Positions 63,540 through 64,000 of a DNA stretch of 64,000 bases are shown in pieces. The translations under genes were made by a program, and so were the position numbers. Location of the stretch: assembly GCF_004216915.1 (NCBI RefSeq), contig NZ_SGXD01000005.1, positions 186,001 to 250,000 on the forward strand. The letters are read 5' to 3'. Source of the stretch: Motilibacter rhizosphaerae (GTDB lineage: Bacteria; Actinomycetota; Actinomycetes; Motilibacterales; Motilibacteraceae). The first letter of the stretch is position 1, and every line of letters starts with the position of its first letter. The notes under the pieces are model-generated. The model did not search any database. It was not told where the DNA came from and worked only from the letters and a program-made list of their open reading frames with translations.

Positions 63540-63724
63540 GACTGGCCCCCAGGGTTGCCGAAGCCCTTCTCGCGGGCGACCTCCTCGGCGTCGCGGCCGA
63601 TCTCGTCGGGGGTCGTGGCCGTGGCCGGGTCGACCTTGCCGAGCGCGGTCTCGCCAGGCAGGTCGCGGACCGTGGCCTCCGCGCCCTCGCGGTCCTGGCC
63701 GGACGGCGTGGTGCTCTCGCTCAT
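63536..63724 (-). CDS. Small hydrophilic protein
   Basis: 62 residues, highly charged, no hydrophobic stretch. PSGQDREGAEATVRDLPGETALG and DEIGRDAEEVAREKGFGNPGG suggest a disordered stress-type protein. GGAGGCAG precedes the ATG at a good distance, so I believe it is a real gene. No family recognised. Confidence 0.55.
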   Translation of the reverse strand: MSESTTPSGQDREGAEATVRDLPGETALGKVDPATATTPDEIGRDAEEVAREKGFGNPGGQS

Positions 63725-63796
63725 GGCTGCCTCCTCGTGGTCCTGCTGTCCCTGCTGTCACCGGGCCGGTTCCCGGCACGCACACCGGTCAACCCG

Positions 63797-64000
63797 TCAG
63801 CGCACGGTGACGCGGACCGCGCCGTCCCCCGCGCCCTTGCTGGACAGCACGTAGGTCCCGGGGGCCAGCCGGTAGTGCGTGACGAGGTGCTGGTGCGCGC
63901 CGAGCGTCTGGAGGTACAGCGAGTCCTCGTAGCCCCCACCGAACCTCAGCAACTGCCGGTCGGAGAAGACGCCGCCGTACCTGATGATCGTCACCGTCTG
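63797..64000 (-). CDS. C-terminal part of an unknown protein (partial)
   Basis: The minus-strand frame is open from the window edge: QTVTIIRYGGVFSDRQLLRF to GAGDGAVRVTVR, 67 residues. An ATG at 63994 exists, but the frame continues and the sequence looks like the end of a beta-rich domain (YEDSLYLQTLGAHQHLVTHY, APGTYVLSSKGAG), as in repeat or pre-peptidase C-terminal-like modules of secreted proteins. The rest lies outside the window. Confidence 0.55.
   Translation of the reverse strand, partial: QTVTIIRYGGVFSDRQLLRFGGGYEDSLYLQTLGAHQHLVTHYRLAPGTYVLSSKGAGDGAVRVTVR

Overview
The window is very GC-rich and gene-dense. GTG starts are frequent, genes overlap by 4 bp (ATGA/GTGA), and -10 elements of the form TAnnnT recur 6-8 bp before a start codon, as expected for leaderless actinobacterial genes. 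The family mix (GAF-ANTAR, SpoIIE phosphatase, RsbW-like kinase, AfsR-like regulator, DUF222-HNH, DUF1206, DUF2568, PE-POL end-joining protein, E. coli-type ArgG, ArsR-SRPBCC pairs) fits a soil actinomycete. The genus cannot be fixed from sequence alone. No rRNA, tRNA, CRISPR array, insertion sequence or complete prophage was seen.

Layout. 0-6 kb: a semialdehyde dehydrogenase, then two divergent regulator/target pairs with visible operators (TetR with an MFS exporter, MarR with an SDR enzyme). 6-9 kb: a leftward unit of aldo/keto reductase, 6-phosphogluconate dehydrogenase and an acetyltransferase that appears to start at a CTG overlapping the gnd stop. 9-17.6 kb: an EAL-HDOD signalling protein, then on the minus strand a SpoIIE phosphatase, an amidohydrolase, a large secreted subtilase and an amylosucrase. 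17.6-21.8 kb: a phosphoesterase-polymerase protein lacking a ligase domain, a DUF222-HNH protein and an SDR.

21.7-28.7 kb is the most unusual block, a redox island. FAD oxidase, SnoaL-like protein, an unknown membrane protein with an internal duplication, and a DyP peroxidase overlap or abut as one minus-strand operon. Next to it lies an animal-type haem peroxidase that keeps the YRMH motif of alpha-dioxygenases but has Lys where the distal His is expected. These proteins could form a membrane-associated lipid or aromatic oxidation system.

28.8-41.2 kb: VOC proteins, a short UvrA-like ATPase, argG behind an ARG-box promoter, lspA, small-molecule kinases, and an arsenic cluster. In that cluster arsM-aquaporin-arsC diverges from arsR across two matching operators, with no ArsB or Acr3 pump. 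41.2-44.5 kb is an accessory scar: a low-GC stretch, an orphan lipoprotein, a perfect 19-bp inverted repeat, an RHS fragment with a one-base frameshift, and an epoxide-hydrolase-like gene cut off exactly where the RHS fragment begins.

44.7-64 kb returns to ordinary chromosome: stress-signalling kinase, hemerythrin-like protein, AfsR-like ATPase regulator, DinB proteins, an HxlR/SDR pair, azlCD, a TetR/DUF4386 pair with two near-identical 19-bp operators, GAF-ANTAR, MOSC, an ArsR-SRPBCC operon with two 17-bp boxes, a YtrA-type GntR/ABC operon, and a methyltransferase. Most regulators here sit next to a single metabolic or transport target.
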